A DNA stretch of 64,000 nt from Endomychus coccineus. Lineage: Eukaryota; Arthropoda; Insecta; Coleoptera; Endomychidae. Made by a program: the position numbers and the translations under genes. The notes beneath the pieces are model-generated. The model did not search any database. It was not told where the DNA came from and was given only the letters and a program-made list of their open reading frames with translations. Where the stretch lies: contig OY294070.1 of NCBI GenBank assembly GCA_958510875.1, positions 116,850,703-116,914,702 on the forward strand. Direction: 5' to 3'. Shown here one piece after another: positions 32,869 through 45,109 of the stretch. Within the stretch, counting starts at the first letter, position 1; each line of letters opens with the position of its first letter.

Positions 32869-35363
32869 GGAAATTCTATTATGAAATAAGATTCGAATAG
32901 ACTTGATTGAATGATAATGCTATTTGACGATTAAGCTTAATTTTTTCTGCAGGAGGAGCAAAATGTTTAATTTTTGTATATAGTTTGTGGACGTAGTGGA
33001 CCACACATTGAACTGTAGATAACAATAGTCGGCGTTCCCAAGAGCACTTCCACAGCGGGACCCTGCACGCACTCATTAGCCATGTCAAGTATGTGCGCTC
33101 AGAAACAACAATCATCTCTACATGATATATGCCAATACTAAGTATTTTCAATATCTTCCCATATATTACACAAAATATCCGTATGTTCTGTCTATTATTT
33201 CGAACGTACCATTAAAGTAATAAGTGTTAAACATTGTTAGCAGATATTATGTTTACTTTTGAACACATTCTTCGATAACTCTTGCCTAAGAGCGATCACG
33301 TGAAGGTTATGTAACATGATCTCAAGCAGTCCACATGATGATTCTTATCATTTTTATTCTTCACACAGGTCACGCGTTTTGAATGACTCGTAAAATTACA
33401 ACTACCTTTCGAACAAGGGTAATATAACATGTCTGGTTTAAGTACCAGGAGCTTACAGTGCTCCCAAAATATTCAAAAAGTCACCAAAATCAAAATGTGA
33501 AGTTATCTGACTGATAATTTGGAGCCACGATTGGCAGATCAACAGGAGATGCAATGGCGGCCTACACTTCCAAAATTTATGAGTCTAGCAAAATCATACG
33601 ATACCGTTATTTATTAGTCCAGGCATTTAAGTACTTTTTTTGTCCAAATTTTGGCGCGCCGAATACAATGGTGTAGTTTGAATTTGGATTAACCTTATGC
33701 TCGAAAAACTATGGCCATTTTTTGGACCCAAAAACTGGCAAGTTTTCGATTTTTTGCGTTTTAAGAGAAAACTATGCGTTGTATGAATGAATGTTCAGAC
33801 AGAAGTTGTTGGAAAAATTAATACGCAATTTTTGGCTTCGGTCAAGAGTCGACTCGAAGTTGTACGTCCAACATAGGGCCCATTTAGTGTTTTTTAAGAC
33901 ATTGAAAAATTGAGTATATTTATTTTGCACCTTGTATTCAAAATTCAAGCATTCGGCGCCATTTTGGAAATTTTGGACAACAGAAAAATTCAAAATTTTT
34001 GAGGTCAAAATGTTTTTGTTCGGTATTTCATTTAGCAGCAATAAGCGAGCGTCGATACACTAGAAATTATAGTTTTTTTAATATTTTAAAATGCACGTGA
34101 ATGCTTATAATCGTTTTGTGTGAATGTGTGAGTGTAGACATATGAACGTGTATATGTGACCGTTTTTCACATTTATGAAATAATTGCCTAACACGGTAGT
34201 GTTATTATATCCCAACTTTATCTATACGTCATATTTATATACAATTGTCTAATGAATTCCGCGCTCAAAATTATAACTTTTCTAATATTTAAAATTTTGT
34301 TTATGTGGATTTTCCTCCTCAAATGCCTGGAATATATGAGGAAATGCTGGTCTCTTCATGGTGAAGAGATTTATGACGTCAGAATTCGGTAAATATCACC
34401 GAGATATCGGAAACGGTAATAGATAAAGTTTTATTCAGAGCGGAATAAGTTGCGCAACTGAAGGTCCATCTATATATGAGTAGAAAATTTCCAATATGAG
34501 TTTGAATTGAAAAGGATTTTCGATTTCCTTATTTTACGTTCATCTGGTGTTAGTGGAAAACAAGTTCTTTCAAGATTTTTTGTAATAATATCAGTTTTAT
34601 TGTCTGTTGTTCTGTTGTCCACCAGCTACGATCAATTTTTCTTTTACACGGCTTTGTTTTTGAATACAACTTTGGAGGTATTACACTCATTGCTGTATCA
34701 CATGTGATGGTTCAATTACGTTTCAGATCAGTTTCAGAACTCATCAAGATTTCTAGAAGACATTTGCAGTATATTAGAGAAACATTTGTGAAATTGAACA
34801 TTGTAATGGTTGAGGAGAATCAACAATTAGAGTCGACGTTTCTATAATATTTGTTCTACTAAAACATAAAATTAGCGAACACTAATGAACAATAAAAATT
34901 TATCCAAATAATACCTACAAAACGATTGCAGAATATATCATCAAAAAACACAACATAATCATTATTTTTCAACTGTTTTAAGCTATAAAAAGATTTTTCG
35001 AAATCATTTTTAGTAGTATGAGCCTACATTGAAGGAAGATATATGGAATTTGCCATTCTTATGCTTATTGAAAATAGTATTTTTTTTTTAAGTTGATGAT
35101 GGTTTATCAGAATATTAAAACTGACAATAAGAAGTGGGGTGAATGGATAAAATGTCGGTTTGGGTAGGGAGACAGGAAAATGGATATGAGGGAAGCATCA
35201 ACCAAACACTGTAACATGGGGTTGCGCACCCACTTTGCGGTATCTTTGCTGATGTGGTATTGTTTTGTTGGGCGATGAGGAAAGTATCTACCACCTATGG
35301 TTATCCTTTTAGTTGCCTCTTACAACAACCAGGATTTACCATGAGGAAATTCTTGGTCCGTCT
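32869..35363. other. No supported gene
   Basis: AT-rich. At 33630-33665 and 33945-33980 a GTCCAAATTTTGGCGC-like stretch recurs inverted, possibly ends of a small MITE. At 35210-35350 a block containing 'gttgcctcttacaacaacc' looks like a repetitive-element tail common in insects, but that is from memory of the pattern only. Short frames have no motif. Confidence 0.3.
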
Positions 35364-36312
35364 CCGTATAGTCCAGTCAAGATAGGAGATCTTATCTGGA
35401 ATAATAGAACTCTCATTTCGGCCAACAAACTATACCAAAGTGTAGGTTTTGGTATCTGAAAATATATGACACCTGTCCGGAAGTCAACTGGTGGTGTTGT
35501 TAAATTGTTAAAGTGATACTGAAACATATAATTTGATATATTTGAAGGTACTCTTATATTTGGAAAAACAATTTTTTCGCCAATTTTTCACTTTTCCAGT
35601 CAATATTTGATTTTTTTCTTGATAACAATTGATGATAAACTGATATTTTTATAAAAAAAACATGAAATTTCTGAATTTTATTCAATTTATTTACAATGTA
35701 ATTTATGGCTTTTACTATCCGTGTATAAAATCTTTGGATAATTAGAAACTCTTATATGATAATTCTATGGAACATTGGATGCTGAACAAATCATATCCAC
35801 AACATTTTCCGATAAAATAAACAGTTTTGAAATACAGAGAAATTTTGTAAAAAAAAAAGATGGAAAATCATATATAACTGCATGAAAATATATTAAAATA
35901 TGTGAAAATATGGGATGTGTTTATTCTCTACTACAATAAACTGACGATATTTTTTTCACGTGTAGTAAAATATTTCCTATATAATAAGAGTGTAATTCAA
36001 AAAATATATATATACATGATTTTCCCCCCTCGTATGGAAAACATGATGGGAAATTTTGAAATTTAAATAGTGCATTCTAACGGAAATTTGATGCTAAACA
36101 ACTTTTTTCGCTAAAATGCACCCTTTCAAAGTTAAGCAATTTTTTGCAGAAAAACCGGAAAACATCTATTTGACAATTGTCCCACCACCAGTTGACACCC
36201 GGACTAGTGACATATGGATGCCAAAACCGACACTTTGGTATAGTTTGTTTTCCGAAATAAGAGAAATAAGAGAGTTCTATGCAAAACTCTTATCTTGACT
36301 GGACTAATACGG
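35364..36312. mobile_element. Non-autonomous TIR element (949 bp)
   Basis: Left end CCGTATAGTCCAGTCAAGAT and, inverted at the right, CCGTATTAGTCCAGTCAAGA. The arms run about 175 bp ('aactctcattt', 'acaaactataccaaagtgt', 'ggttttgg', 'ccgg', 'gtcaactggtggtg') and continue weakly inward. The interior is very AT-rich and has no transposase. Target duplication not clear. Confidence 0.7.
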
Positions 36313-37479
36313 CTGTTACGTTTTCTCATAAAGTAATCAGTGGAACGAGAAAGACGATGAAGCAATGCGTTGCATTCTGAATAATTATTTGGGTATATCA
36401 TTTATCTTCTAGTGGATGGCATTTGGATAAATTCTAATTGTGATTTCATCGTCCTACTCGTTCCACTGAGCTCGTATGAAACAGCGAAACAGCTGCTTGG
36501 AACTGATAGACTAGAGTAATCTTACTCTGTCTATTGGCTGCTAACACGATAATATGTTTTTCATTCATCAAATGCATTGAATACATCAACTGACAAGACA
36601 TTCGAATGAAATTGACAGAATTATCCGGCAACCTTGGAAAATATTGCCAACTGTTAAAATTGAATACTGGTGCTTTGAGATAATGCGCCACTTTTTTGAT
36701 TTGTTCAAACGAATTGGTTGGACTAAATGATTAACTATGACGTCATTTCTTTATTGTGAACAGGGTATAAATACGTAACTCAATATACTTGCGTTTTCAA
36801 AATTGATAAATATGCATATGCCAATTTATTTCTTGAGAAGCGAAATTTGTTTATTAAATCCTTCACGAATGTGACATTCATATTCGTTTTCTGAATACTT
36901 CAATTATGAAAATATTGCAATTATACGCGTCAACTAATAATACACTTGTATTGAATGAAATAATTGGTTTCAATTCAACCGAAAAGAATTTACTAATAAT
37001 TTGCTTCTCATTCGTTCATCTAGTATTATTATTGGTTATTCAACGTTATTTCTGGTGGTAGGGAAAGTGTCACGGCAAATTTATGACCGAATACATTCAA
37101 TATACGTAAGAGGATTATTGAGGAAATCGCTACTCATGTCGCACCCTGAAGCCGCCCAAATATCTGTCAAACACATTGCGACTTTCATTGATATAAATTG
37201 TATTCACTTGAAGATTGATCTGCTAAATTATGTAGTAATTATGGCATTTGGAATTGTAATACCATTAGATTCATCATAAAAATTCCCGTCGAAGAGGTTT
37301 CATTCAGGATTGAAGGTAGTAGTAATTATTTTCTCTGTTGAAGATAATATAATGGAATAAAATAGAAATAAATCTATTTTCTCAATAAAAATTGTTACAA
37401 AACAATAACAAAATATTAGAAAACAATAAAATATAGAGACAAAAATTAATGAAATACACTTAGTTTATCCTACTTATTA
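36313..37479. other. No supported feature
   Basis: AT-rich, no repeat partner. Frames of 81-92 codons (36446-36691 minus, 37001-37279 plus) have no recognisable motif. Confidence 0.3.
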
Positions 37480-38690
37480 AATATGTATTAGTTTAGTTTA
37501 TTTTCTTGCTCAGATACAATATAAATACAGAAAATATATGGAAGAATACCTTGAAGAGGTGTAAAGCACCTCAAGTTAAAATTTTATATAAATATGAATT
37601 ACAACACATTTGTCAACGTAAATAAAAATAACAGTGGGTAAACAGATTAAAATGTGTATAGGTCCAGTACATTAAAATGGAAACGATACATACAGATATG
37701 ACTAAAGTAGCTTAGAATACTCAGAAATATAAATAGCTCATATATCTTTGTCCGTAAAATATTCATTCAGTGAGCTGTAGGCTCGTTTGACAAGTAGAGA
37801 TTTCAAATTGTTCTTGAGATGATTTAATGGTAGTTTTTTCAATGATTGGGGAATTTTATTATAAATTTTTATTGTACTATATTGTACATCTTTCTGGAGA
37901 TATGTATATTTAAGTTTATTGCAGATGTAGTTATTTTTTGTTCTTCTATTATGAACATGATTGTTGGCCTGTTCCTGAAATAGATGCTGGTTTTGATGAG
38001 TGAAGATAACTGCTTTACAAATCTATAGACCTGACAAAGTAAGTATATTATTTCTTATAAATATTTCTTTGCAACTTGTCCTTTTAGACAAGTTGAAGAT
38101 GCCTCTAAGACATCTTTTTTGGGTGCGGAACACTCGTTCTACATCACTAGAATTACCCCAAAAAAATTATCCCATATCTCAGTATTGACTGCACAAACGC
38201 ATGATAAACAGTTAACGCTGCCTCAGTTTTCACTAAGACTGAAATACTTTTTAGGGCAAAATAATATCTTGATAGCTTTCCCACTACTTTATTTACTTGT
38301 TCATATCAATCTAATCGTGAATCAATAATTATACCTAAAGAAGTGGTATGGGTCACACACGCCAAATCAGTAACGGTATCAGTCGAAGTGCTCTTAATGG
38401 TCGATATATATCCAAATTTGAGGACCTGAGTTTCATTTTTATTCATTCTCCAGTTATTTTTGTGAAACCAGTCTTCAGCAGTATCAATAATTTGGAGTAT
38501 ATACATTTCTAAAATAGCATCCTCTGTTGATACCATTATTGAGTTGTCATCCGCAAACTGTTGTGAGTATTTCAGTGATGCAGGTAGGTCATTTGTATAA
38601 AGTATGAAGAGAAGTGAACCCAATATGGAACCTTGAGGGACACCCTTATGATCTCTGCATCTCTGACTTCATCTCCTCACTGTTTGCCGT
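37480..38690 (-). pseudogene. 5'-truncated LINE, RT core to 3' end
   Basis: On the minus strand the sequence enters at VPQGSILGSLLFILYTNDLP (38640-38580), followed by QQFADDNSIM, the catalytic FADD. Next are WFHKNNWRMNKNETQVL and a stop after LGIIIDSRLD at 38306. After frame changes it continues RVFRTQKRCLRGIF, RTSCKEIF, IYNKIPQSLKKLP and ends SLLVKRAYSSLNEYFTDKDI at a TGA at 37738. A 3' UTR runs to about 37490 where it ends AAATAAACTAAAC. Because the FADD box survives, this copy is younger than the one at 1.5 kb. Family: Jockey superfamily by motif wording. Confidence 0.85.
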
Positions 38691-38734
38691 CTTAGAAATG
38701 ACATACTGTTTGCCAATTCCCCATTATTAAATTT

Positions 38735-38935
38735 ATTTGGAAGTACTTCTTATCCTACTGTACACATACCTCACTCATCCCCTCCTTTTTAATTTTGATT
38801 TTGATATTTGAGGGAAACAATAGTTTGTAAAACCATTGTTTGATAAAGCCATCGTGTGGTGAAACATGTCACGTTTTGTTTAATGAAAACAGAGTTTGTG
38901 AAAATTTATTATTACGAGTGTAGAATTGATTTTTC
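38735..38935 (+). pseudogene. PLE 3' end fragment
   Basis: SYPTVHIPHSSPP is the C-terminus also seen at the end of the PLE at 15.5 kb (SYPTVHVPYSSPL). It is followed by the same tail: TAGTTTGTAAAACCAT, GATAAAGCCATCGTGTGGTG and AAACATGTCACGTTTTGTT. Only the end of the element is present. Confidence 0.75.
38838..38870 (+). ncRNA. Hammerhead-ribozyme-like motif in PLE tail (degenerate)
   Basis: TTGATAA, GCCATCGTGTGGT (stem II), GAAAC. Same decay of the CUGAUGA box as the 15.5-kb copy, so the change is probably ancestral to both copies. Confidence 0.4.
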
Positions 38936-40399
38936 TGAATTATGAAGATAACTTCGATAATTTAACATAGGATTATAAAGATGAATAAGCGTAAATTAAC
39001 TGTAGGCGGGATTTGAACTCACATTCCTGGATGTCTAGTACAGCGTGTTTGTGGCCAATCAGGCAAAGAAACCTTTAACTTGTTTATATGACTGAAATAG
39101 GAGATATGGAAGAAGAAATCAATTTCTTCAACCAGATGCAACTGACGTGTTAAAAATAAACGTGGGTTATTAGATTGTAGTCAAGTCCAATGAGAGGACA
39201 CATGATAGAATGTATGTGGGTTAGTTCGTAGAAAAAAAAACGTTCCTAGTTTCGAAATTTTGTGGGAGAATTGGTAAGACCTCCACTTTTCATAGGAGCA
39301 CAATAATTGCTGAAGTGACATCGTTATGTCTGCAGTACATAAAAGAAGAGAAATTTCATGTAAAACTGTATTTGATTCACATAATTGTCGGTTACGTGGT
39401 GAGTCCTGCTTTATAATTGATTCTTCTGCAACATATTTCATGGCTAATTCTTTACTCCTACCCTGGGAAAGTTTTTTATACTCCAAGTGCGAAAATGTAC
39501 CTCCCAAATATGAACTATATCGAGAGACATATAGAAGTATTGTTGCTGAGTTGCTGATAAAGTAAGTAGTTAATCTCCCTATTATCTCTGATCGGCATAT
39601 CATTTGGGATTTTGTCCTGTAAGTAAAAGAATAAATAAATAACTAAACAATCGAACGAGAATGCCTCTAGCTTTCACGTCCTTGGAGAGGTTAAAGATTG
39701 TAATAAATTGTATCATCAGAATATGAAATATGAGAACTATTCTCTATTCAGACAATAAATACATACTTAGAAATAGTAACAATGCAATGGAGGAATGCAA
39801 CAAAATTAAAGAACATCTATAAACGTTCACTTTCGAGATCGTTAGTTTACCGTCCCATAGAAATGTGAACTGTTATTTAGGTAACATTTCAATCCGAAAC
39901 GTTATTAAATATAGCAATTTAATGGTGAGATACACCCATAATTACCTAACCTTTGAAATGTTTTAATCAATGCACGTAGTATTCATTTTTATGACCAGAG
40001 GCATATATACATTGGCCAGTGTATTATTATAATTGATTACGACGTGGCCGGCGGTAACATTCTGGTTTATTGTTTAAAGTTTTATTGTTCTGCAGTTTTA
40101 ATTTTTTTATTAATTTATAACGTTAATGGGGAGGATGTACAATTCAATTGAATTATTATTTAGGTCATTGAACAAGGTGTAACAAATTACAGCTGCGGGC
40201 AAGCGATATTAACACTGCATGATACTTTGGTTTTACATCAACGTCAACCCAAAACCGTTTTTCATCCTCAATTCGTACATAATCATACAGAACAACCAAT
40301 GGTCTATCGAATTCGGCAGTAAGGGATGGGAGTTTGCATCTACTTCAACTTTTTTGAATACAATTATCATAAGCATTTCTGAATATAATGAACTATGAT
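38936..40399. other. No firm feature; one exon-like frame
   Basis: At 39326-39565 a plus-strand frame follows a TATGTCTGCAG acceptor-like end and runs to AAAGTAAGT, a strong donor-like site. Its residues (MSAVHKRREISCKTVF, PPKYELYRETYRSIVAELL) look protein-like but match nothing I know. A longer antisense frame overlaps it. The rest is AT-rich. Confidence 0.25.
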
Positions 40400-41340
40400 C
40401 CATACATCAGTAACGTTCCAGAGGGGTGTTTTCCAAGGAGATTCCTTGAGTCACCTCATGTTCAACATCTCACTGCTGTCGTGGATAATAACTCAGGACC
40501 ACCGAATGCCGGAGGCATAGGACAACCCATTTATTTTACATAGATGATTTGAAACTGTATACCTCTGTGAAGAAAAATCTTCATCAGGCTGTGAACGTGA
40601 TCCAGGAATATACACGAGCCGTAGGCATGGAGTTTGGGTTGGACAAGTGAGCAGTGTTTCATATTTGAAGAGAAGACGATCTCCGAATATCCACGATTGC
40701 TTGCCGACGGAAGCATCTTTGAACACATCAATGCTGGAAAGACCTATCGATACCTGGGAAAAGCTCAAGTAAATTTGGCTCCACAGCATATACAGAACCC
40801 TTGTTCGAAAGATTGGGTCGTCCGAACTTTCGAGTGAGAACAAGGTGTCTGCAACAAATATGCTTGCCGTTCCAGTCCTGCTCTACCCTTTTGGAGTGGT
40901 GAAATGGACGGTCGATGAGCTTCATAGACTCCACAAAGACACATGAGAAATGATGCATATTCATCACAGTTTCCATCCAAGGTCGTCCGTTTCCCGCATT
41001 TATCTCCCACGTCACAGGGAAGGTAGGGGACTCCTCAGTCTGGAGGGTCTACATCGGAGTGTTGTTCTAAGTATAGCGTGTCAAGTTCTTAAGAGTCAAA
41101 AGTCATGAATGGGGGCAGCACAAGAAGCTTGGGAAGTACTTGATTTTGAATTTCACATCAGTCGAGAAGGGTAACTAGAAGGCGAACTCGAATTGAAACC
41201 TTTTTGCCTAAAAGCCCAGATAAATACCAAGGAAAAAGATCTTATGCTCAGGCGGCATATTGACAAGCTGATACGAGACGGTATTTTCTACATCATTCGG
41301 ATTCATCATTCGATATTATGATCATGATGAACTTCCCACT
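40400..41340 (+). pseudogene. LINE relic of R2/R4-like (REL-type) wording
   Basis: In changing frames: RGVFQGDSLSHLMFNISLLSW (motif B), HLFYIDDLKLYTSVKKNL (catalytic Y-x-D-D) and GMEFGLDK followed by TGA where a Cys codon is expected. Further on: TYRYLGKAQVNLA, AVPVLLYPFGVVKWTVDELH, RSSVSRIYLPRHREGRGLLSLEGLHR. The GVFQGD, FYIDDLKLY and M-x-FGLDKC series and the GGRGLLSLE-type thumb segment are those of single-ORF LINEs with a restriction-like endonuclease. The zinc-finger N-terminus and nuclease are not identifiable here. Many frameshifts; dead. Confidence 0.75.
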
Positions 41341-42187
41341 CGTGTGGATGTGGTTGCCCTAACAAATGTAGGGGGATACCTGGCTGACAGGGGAGATCTG
41401 CAGTTGGAAAATGAGCACCCCCGACTTTGCACCAGGTACCCAACAGAACTTGCCACTACTATCTAGCACTTCTGAACAATACCCCCGCGGGAAGGAAACC
41501 CGCCTGACTAGCTTGCACAAGGGACTCTGCGTACGGGTGAAGAATAAGCTGATAACGGAGTCCTCAGTTGAGGAAACGGATATTGGCTGGGACCGTCGGA
41601 CCTCTGGGAGGACTATAGGTCCCGTTTCCAGGGAAAACCGCGTGGAGGTTTCCACCTTGCTGTTCGTCCTCATAAAAAAAAGAATAGCTGGCTCAGCCGC
41701 TGTGGCATTACCATCAACCTCTGATGGTAGGCCTCTACGACTCGCACCGCTGGTATACTTAGCGAAAGCTAATTAAAAAACGTTCAATAGAGCACAACAC
41801 TTATGACTAAGGGTAGAGATGAGGGTGTAGAAGGTCAATATCTCTACTGGGTTGTGTACGAAGGTTAAAATAATAAATATAATAAATGGTTAAAAAAACA
41901 ACAATAGAATGTCACAGTCTTAAAAACGAAATACCAGGGGGCTATGTGGTCAGAAGTTTCCGTATCGAAGCATCAGGGTTGTCATCGATGCGGTTCGAGG
42001 GAAGCGTTGTAGTCCATGAATGCATGATACATTCCTATGGAGCTACGGTGTCCCAGTAACGAGTTAGTTAATAGCTTCTTGCGGTCTTTAATGCCCAGCT
42101 TAGCGAGAGCATTGACCATTTTCATGGGCATTGCCCAGATCAGTCGTGGCGTAAGACGTAATCAACACCTAGGTCTATTGCCGCAAC
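41341..42187 (+). other. GC-richer block, possibly untranslated part of an R2-like LINE
   Basis: Composition is close to balanced, unlike its surroundings. A 121-codon plus-strand frame (41411-41776) and a 104-codon minus frame overlap but neither shows a motif. It directly follows the R2-like RT relic, so it could be the rest of that element or the leader of a second one. Inference only. Confidence 0.3.
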
Positions 42188-42195
42188 GTGATGAG

Positions 42196-42416
42196 CATAG
42201 TCAAAGTATACAGGTCTGCCGGAGCCTCCCTTCTATTCTTTTCAAAATTCGAGTGCAAGCTGATTGGTCGTTTATTTCGTTTATTTAATGTTATTGACGA
42301 CGATATAATATGATGTTGTTACGTGCCGGCGATGTGATTGGAGGAGCTAGGTGACGTCACCTAGCGCGAAAAACGATGGAAGGGAGGCTCCGGCAGACCT
42401 GTATACTTTGACTATG
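42196..42416. mobile_element. MITE, 221 bp, with perfect 8-bp target duplication
   Basis: Ends are CATAGTCAAAGTATACAGGT and its exact inverse, with inverted repeats about 42 bp long (GGTCTGCCGGAGCCTCCCTT included). Both flanks read GTGATGAG (42188-42195 and 42417-42424). An 8-bp duplication points to a hAT-type enzyme, although the CATAG start is not the usual CAG-G. No coding capacity. Confidence 0.9.
42346..42365. promoter_or_regulatory. 20-bp perfect palindrome with a CRE-type TGACGTCA core
   Basis: GCTAGGTGACGTCACCTAGC is its own reverse complement. TGACGTCA is the consensus site of CREB/ATF bZIP factors. It sits off-centre inside the 221-bp MITE. Whether any factor binds is unknown. Confidence 0.6.
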
Positions 42417-42663
42417 GTGATGAGTGCGTGGATGTTTGACTTTTGCTCGTATGGACCTTACGGTCGGAAACGTTTGTTTCATTAGATCTGCATCTGACAA
42501 CAGACTCAACATCAACGGCAAGTACCACTGACTCACAGACTCACTGATCACGAAAGCTCCGAAACTATATAGACTTGATCGAAGGGGATTTTTGTAAACT
42601 CAATTTCAAATGGGCTGAAAAGAATTCTACATATTCGGACGTATTCGATAACTAATACATTAA

Positions 42664-42900
42664 CGCTCAATTTACATGACAGATACTTCCATAAATCAAT
42701 AAGTCATTATCACAGACTGTCTATGATTGACAACACCCCTCAACAAGAGGAGTAACGTTTACATGACAGACTACTGATACATTGATACCATAGACCTTAT
42801 AGTCTATGATTGATAGTCACATAATGTGACAGACAGAACATAGATGTCAATTTAAATAAACTTTCATATGACATAGAGTATAATTCAATGTCTTCAGCCG
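42664..42900 (+). repeat. Dispersed repeat (inverted partner at 52690-52960)
   Basis: CAATTTACATGACAGA, 'cagactgtct', 'gacaacac', 'tcaacaagaggagtaacgtttacatgaca' and 'cttctact' recur in the same order on the minus strand at 52.7-52.96 kb. Could be LTR-retrotransposon leader sequence, but no LTR pair or frame was found. Confidence 0.5.
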
Positions 42901-43883
42901 CTTCTACTGATTTGAAATATGCCTTCAGGCTAGAATCTTGAGAAATGACATCGTGACGATAGAGCAGACGCCTTCTTTTACGAGCATTGGCCGTTTCTCC
43001 AGGCGTAGCCCGTGGAGAACAGCTAGTATGCTATATAACCAGGAAAATACTGTTATGATTCCTCTTACTACCTATAATAGTCAGGGAGACTGGAATAATT
43101 TCGAGCTGTATACACTACGGACAAATTATTTTGTATTGACGAAAGTTTCGTGCATTTTTAAGGAGAACCCTCAATTTATAATCCGAATTAGCCATATTCC
43201 TGACGCACCTTCTTGTAGGCAACATGGTAACAAAGAGGGCTGTGAATAATTCAGATAGATACCCTTGAAACTATTCACTACAACACTCATTCGTAATTGT
43301 ATCATATTCTCAATTTCAATTTTTGCTCAATTTATAAACCTTGACTCACAGCGCGATTATAATCCCGATGATGTGAAAGGAACAATAATGACAAGAAACC
43401 AAGTGGAAAAATGTTTAATGAATCACGAATCCACTGGTCACTTGTGTAAAATTGCTTCCCAGGTGCATGTGGGAATTGACGTATACCAAAGAAAACTAAG
43501 CGAATGCAAATAGACAATAAACAAACAAACCTGAGGTTACATTAATTACAAAACAAACGAATGATAGCCTACTTCGTGTAATATGTAAAGCTCGTTTTAC
43601 TGATCTAATCAGAAAAACAGCAGCAACGTTTCTAATGAGCTACCTCAGCGCTATTCCTTTTACTTTATAAATCTTCTCAAATATATGCCTCAATAATTCC
43701 TCCATTTTATCAAATATTAACCGTACAGTATAGTCCAGCTATTTTGCATTTACGATAAATCTTCCGATTTGTACTTTTATAACTCCACAAGAACATTATC
43801 AAGTAGGAATTAGTTCCGTCTTGATTCGAATGGATACGTTAAATGTTCAGTAATCCTAATAACATTGGTAAGTATTCAATGAG
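42901..43883. other. No supported feature
   Basis: Frames at 42938-43249 and 43265-43513 both open at TTG, not ATG. The second (82 codons, hydrophobic start then four Cys) superficially resembles a small secreted protein. Nothing else seen. Confidence 0.3.
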
Positions 43884-44590
43884 TACGAGGGCAAGATGAA
43901 AAGTCTCTGAAAAATGGAACAAGAAATGATTAATTTGGTCAAAACTTATTTTATTTCTCAACATAATCTCCTTGTAGCGCAATACACTTCGTCCATCGTT
44001 TTTCAAATTTTTCGATCCCTTCCCCTTGCAGACCTGTGCACCAGTGCGTTGTCCTGGTGGAAGAGCACTTTTTTCTTTGCCAAATGCTGCCGTTTTCGCT
44101 TCAAATCGGCATCGAATCGATCCAACAGTTCTGCATAATATACGTGATCGTTTTGCCCTTTTCAAGGTAATTGATATGGACGATACCGTGTGCATCCCAA
44201 AAAGGCTTTGTTGTCCGATAAACCCACTTTGGCCTTTTCCGGCTTCGACTCACCTTGACAAGTCCACTGTTTCGATTGTTCTTTGGTCTCTGTTGTATTG
44301 TTTTCGATCCATGTTTTGTCCACGGTTGCGAAACGGCCTAGAAAGTACTCCGTTCGGCATCCTTTGTGGTCATACTATCACAACGAACATCAGTAAACCA
44401 CTTGTGAATTGTTCCAATCGATGGTGAGAAGTCCCCATAATGTTTAACAAGCGATGCTTTGGTTTGCGTAATGTTTTTTCCGCACAAGAAGTAATGTTTA
44501 ATCAAGACGCGAAATTCACTTTCTCCCATGTCCACTAAAATCATCAGAGTTGCTTGCTTTCGATGGGTGTCAAAACAGAACTGAATGACA
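43884..44590 (-). pseudogene. mariner relic (copy 4), keeps N-terminal HTH, central deletion
   Basis: The plus-strand left edge TACGAGGGCAAGATGAAAAG is the mariner 3' terminal repeat. On the minus strand the gene starts near 44544 with GESEFRVLIKHYFLCGKNITQTKASLVKHYG and SIGTIHKWFTD, the mariner helix-turn-helix. It loses the segment up to DKTWIENN, continues TKEQSKQW and PEKAKVGLS, FWDAHGIVHINYLEKGKT, then jumps from the FHQDNAPAH region to the C-terminal WTKCI-like end. The only copy with the DNA-binding domain, which makes it a useful reference for the family. The 5' terminal repeat is not recognisable. Confidence 0.85.
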
Positions 44591-45109
44591 TATCAGTCTG
44601 AAATTTTAATGCGTTCTAGTTTAAGATGGTACATTACAAATGCCACATGGGATTTTTGATTGTGGCGCCATCTCTTTCCTTTTTCAATGCAATGACTACG
44701 AAATAATGTTATAACTATGTTATAACTTCACAATCACTCAAATTCGTAACTTTCTGCTAACAATATTAATATTAAGTATGATAAGTATGGAGAAAACTGC
44801 AATTGCAGCGATTCCAGATTTCAATAATTATGTAATTGACGTTTTTGTGAATTCCAAACATAGAAGAATGAATTTCCTATACTAATAACCAAGCTTGGAT
44901 ATATCTAGGGATTCTAGGGTAAGTTCATTATATTAAATACCTATCTAAATACTATAAAGAAGATTCCCTCGTAATCATGGACAAAGAGGATTATCATAAT
45001 TGGGTAAATACCTTATTAAATGATGGACCATATGAACAGATTACCAGGAATTTTCCATCAAAATGCGTTAAACTAGTCAATAATTCATAAAATCGTGTAC
45101 AGCTGCATT
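44591..45109. other. No supported feature
   Basis: AT-rich, no motif or repeat partner. Confidence 0.4.

Noticed and set aside
33630..33980. Possible small MITE with GTCCAAATTTTGGCGC ends
   Set aside because: Only about 30 bp of imperfect inverted match and no extension or target duplication; too weak to list as an element.
41411..41776. 121-codon frame in the GC-balanced block
   Set aside because: Length is explained by composition, a competing antisense frame exists, and no domain motif is visible.
43265..43513. 82-codon frame resembling a small secreted cysteine-containing protein
   Set aside because: It opens at TTG with an in-frame stop just upstream, has no ATG, no splice partner and lies among transposon debris.
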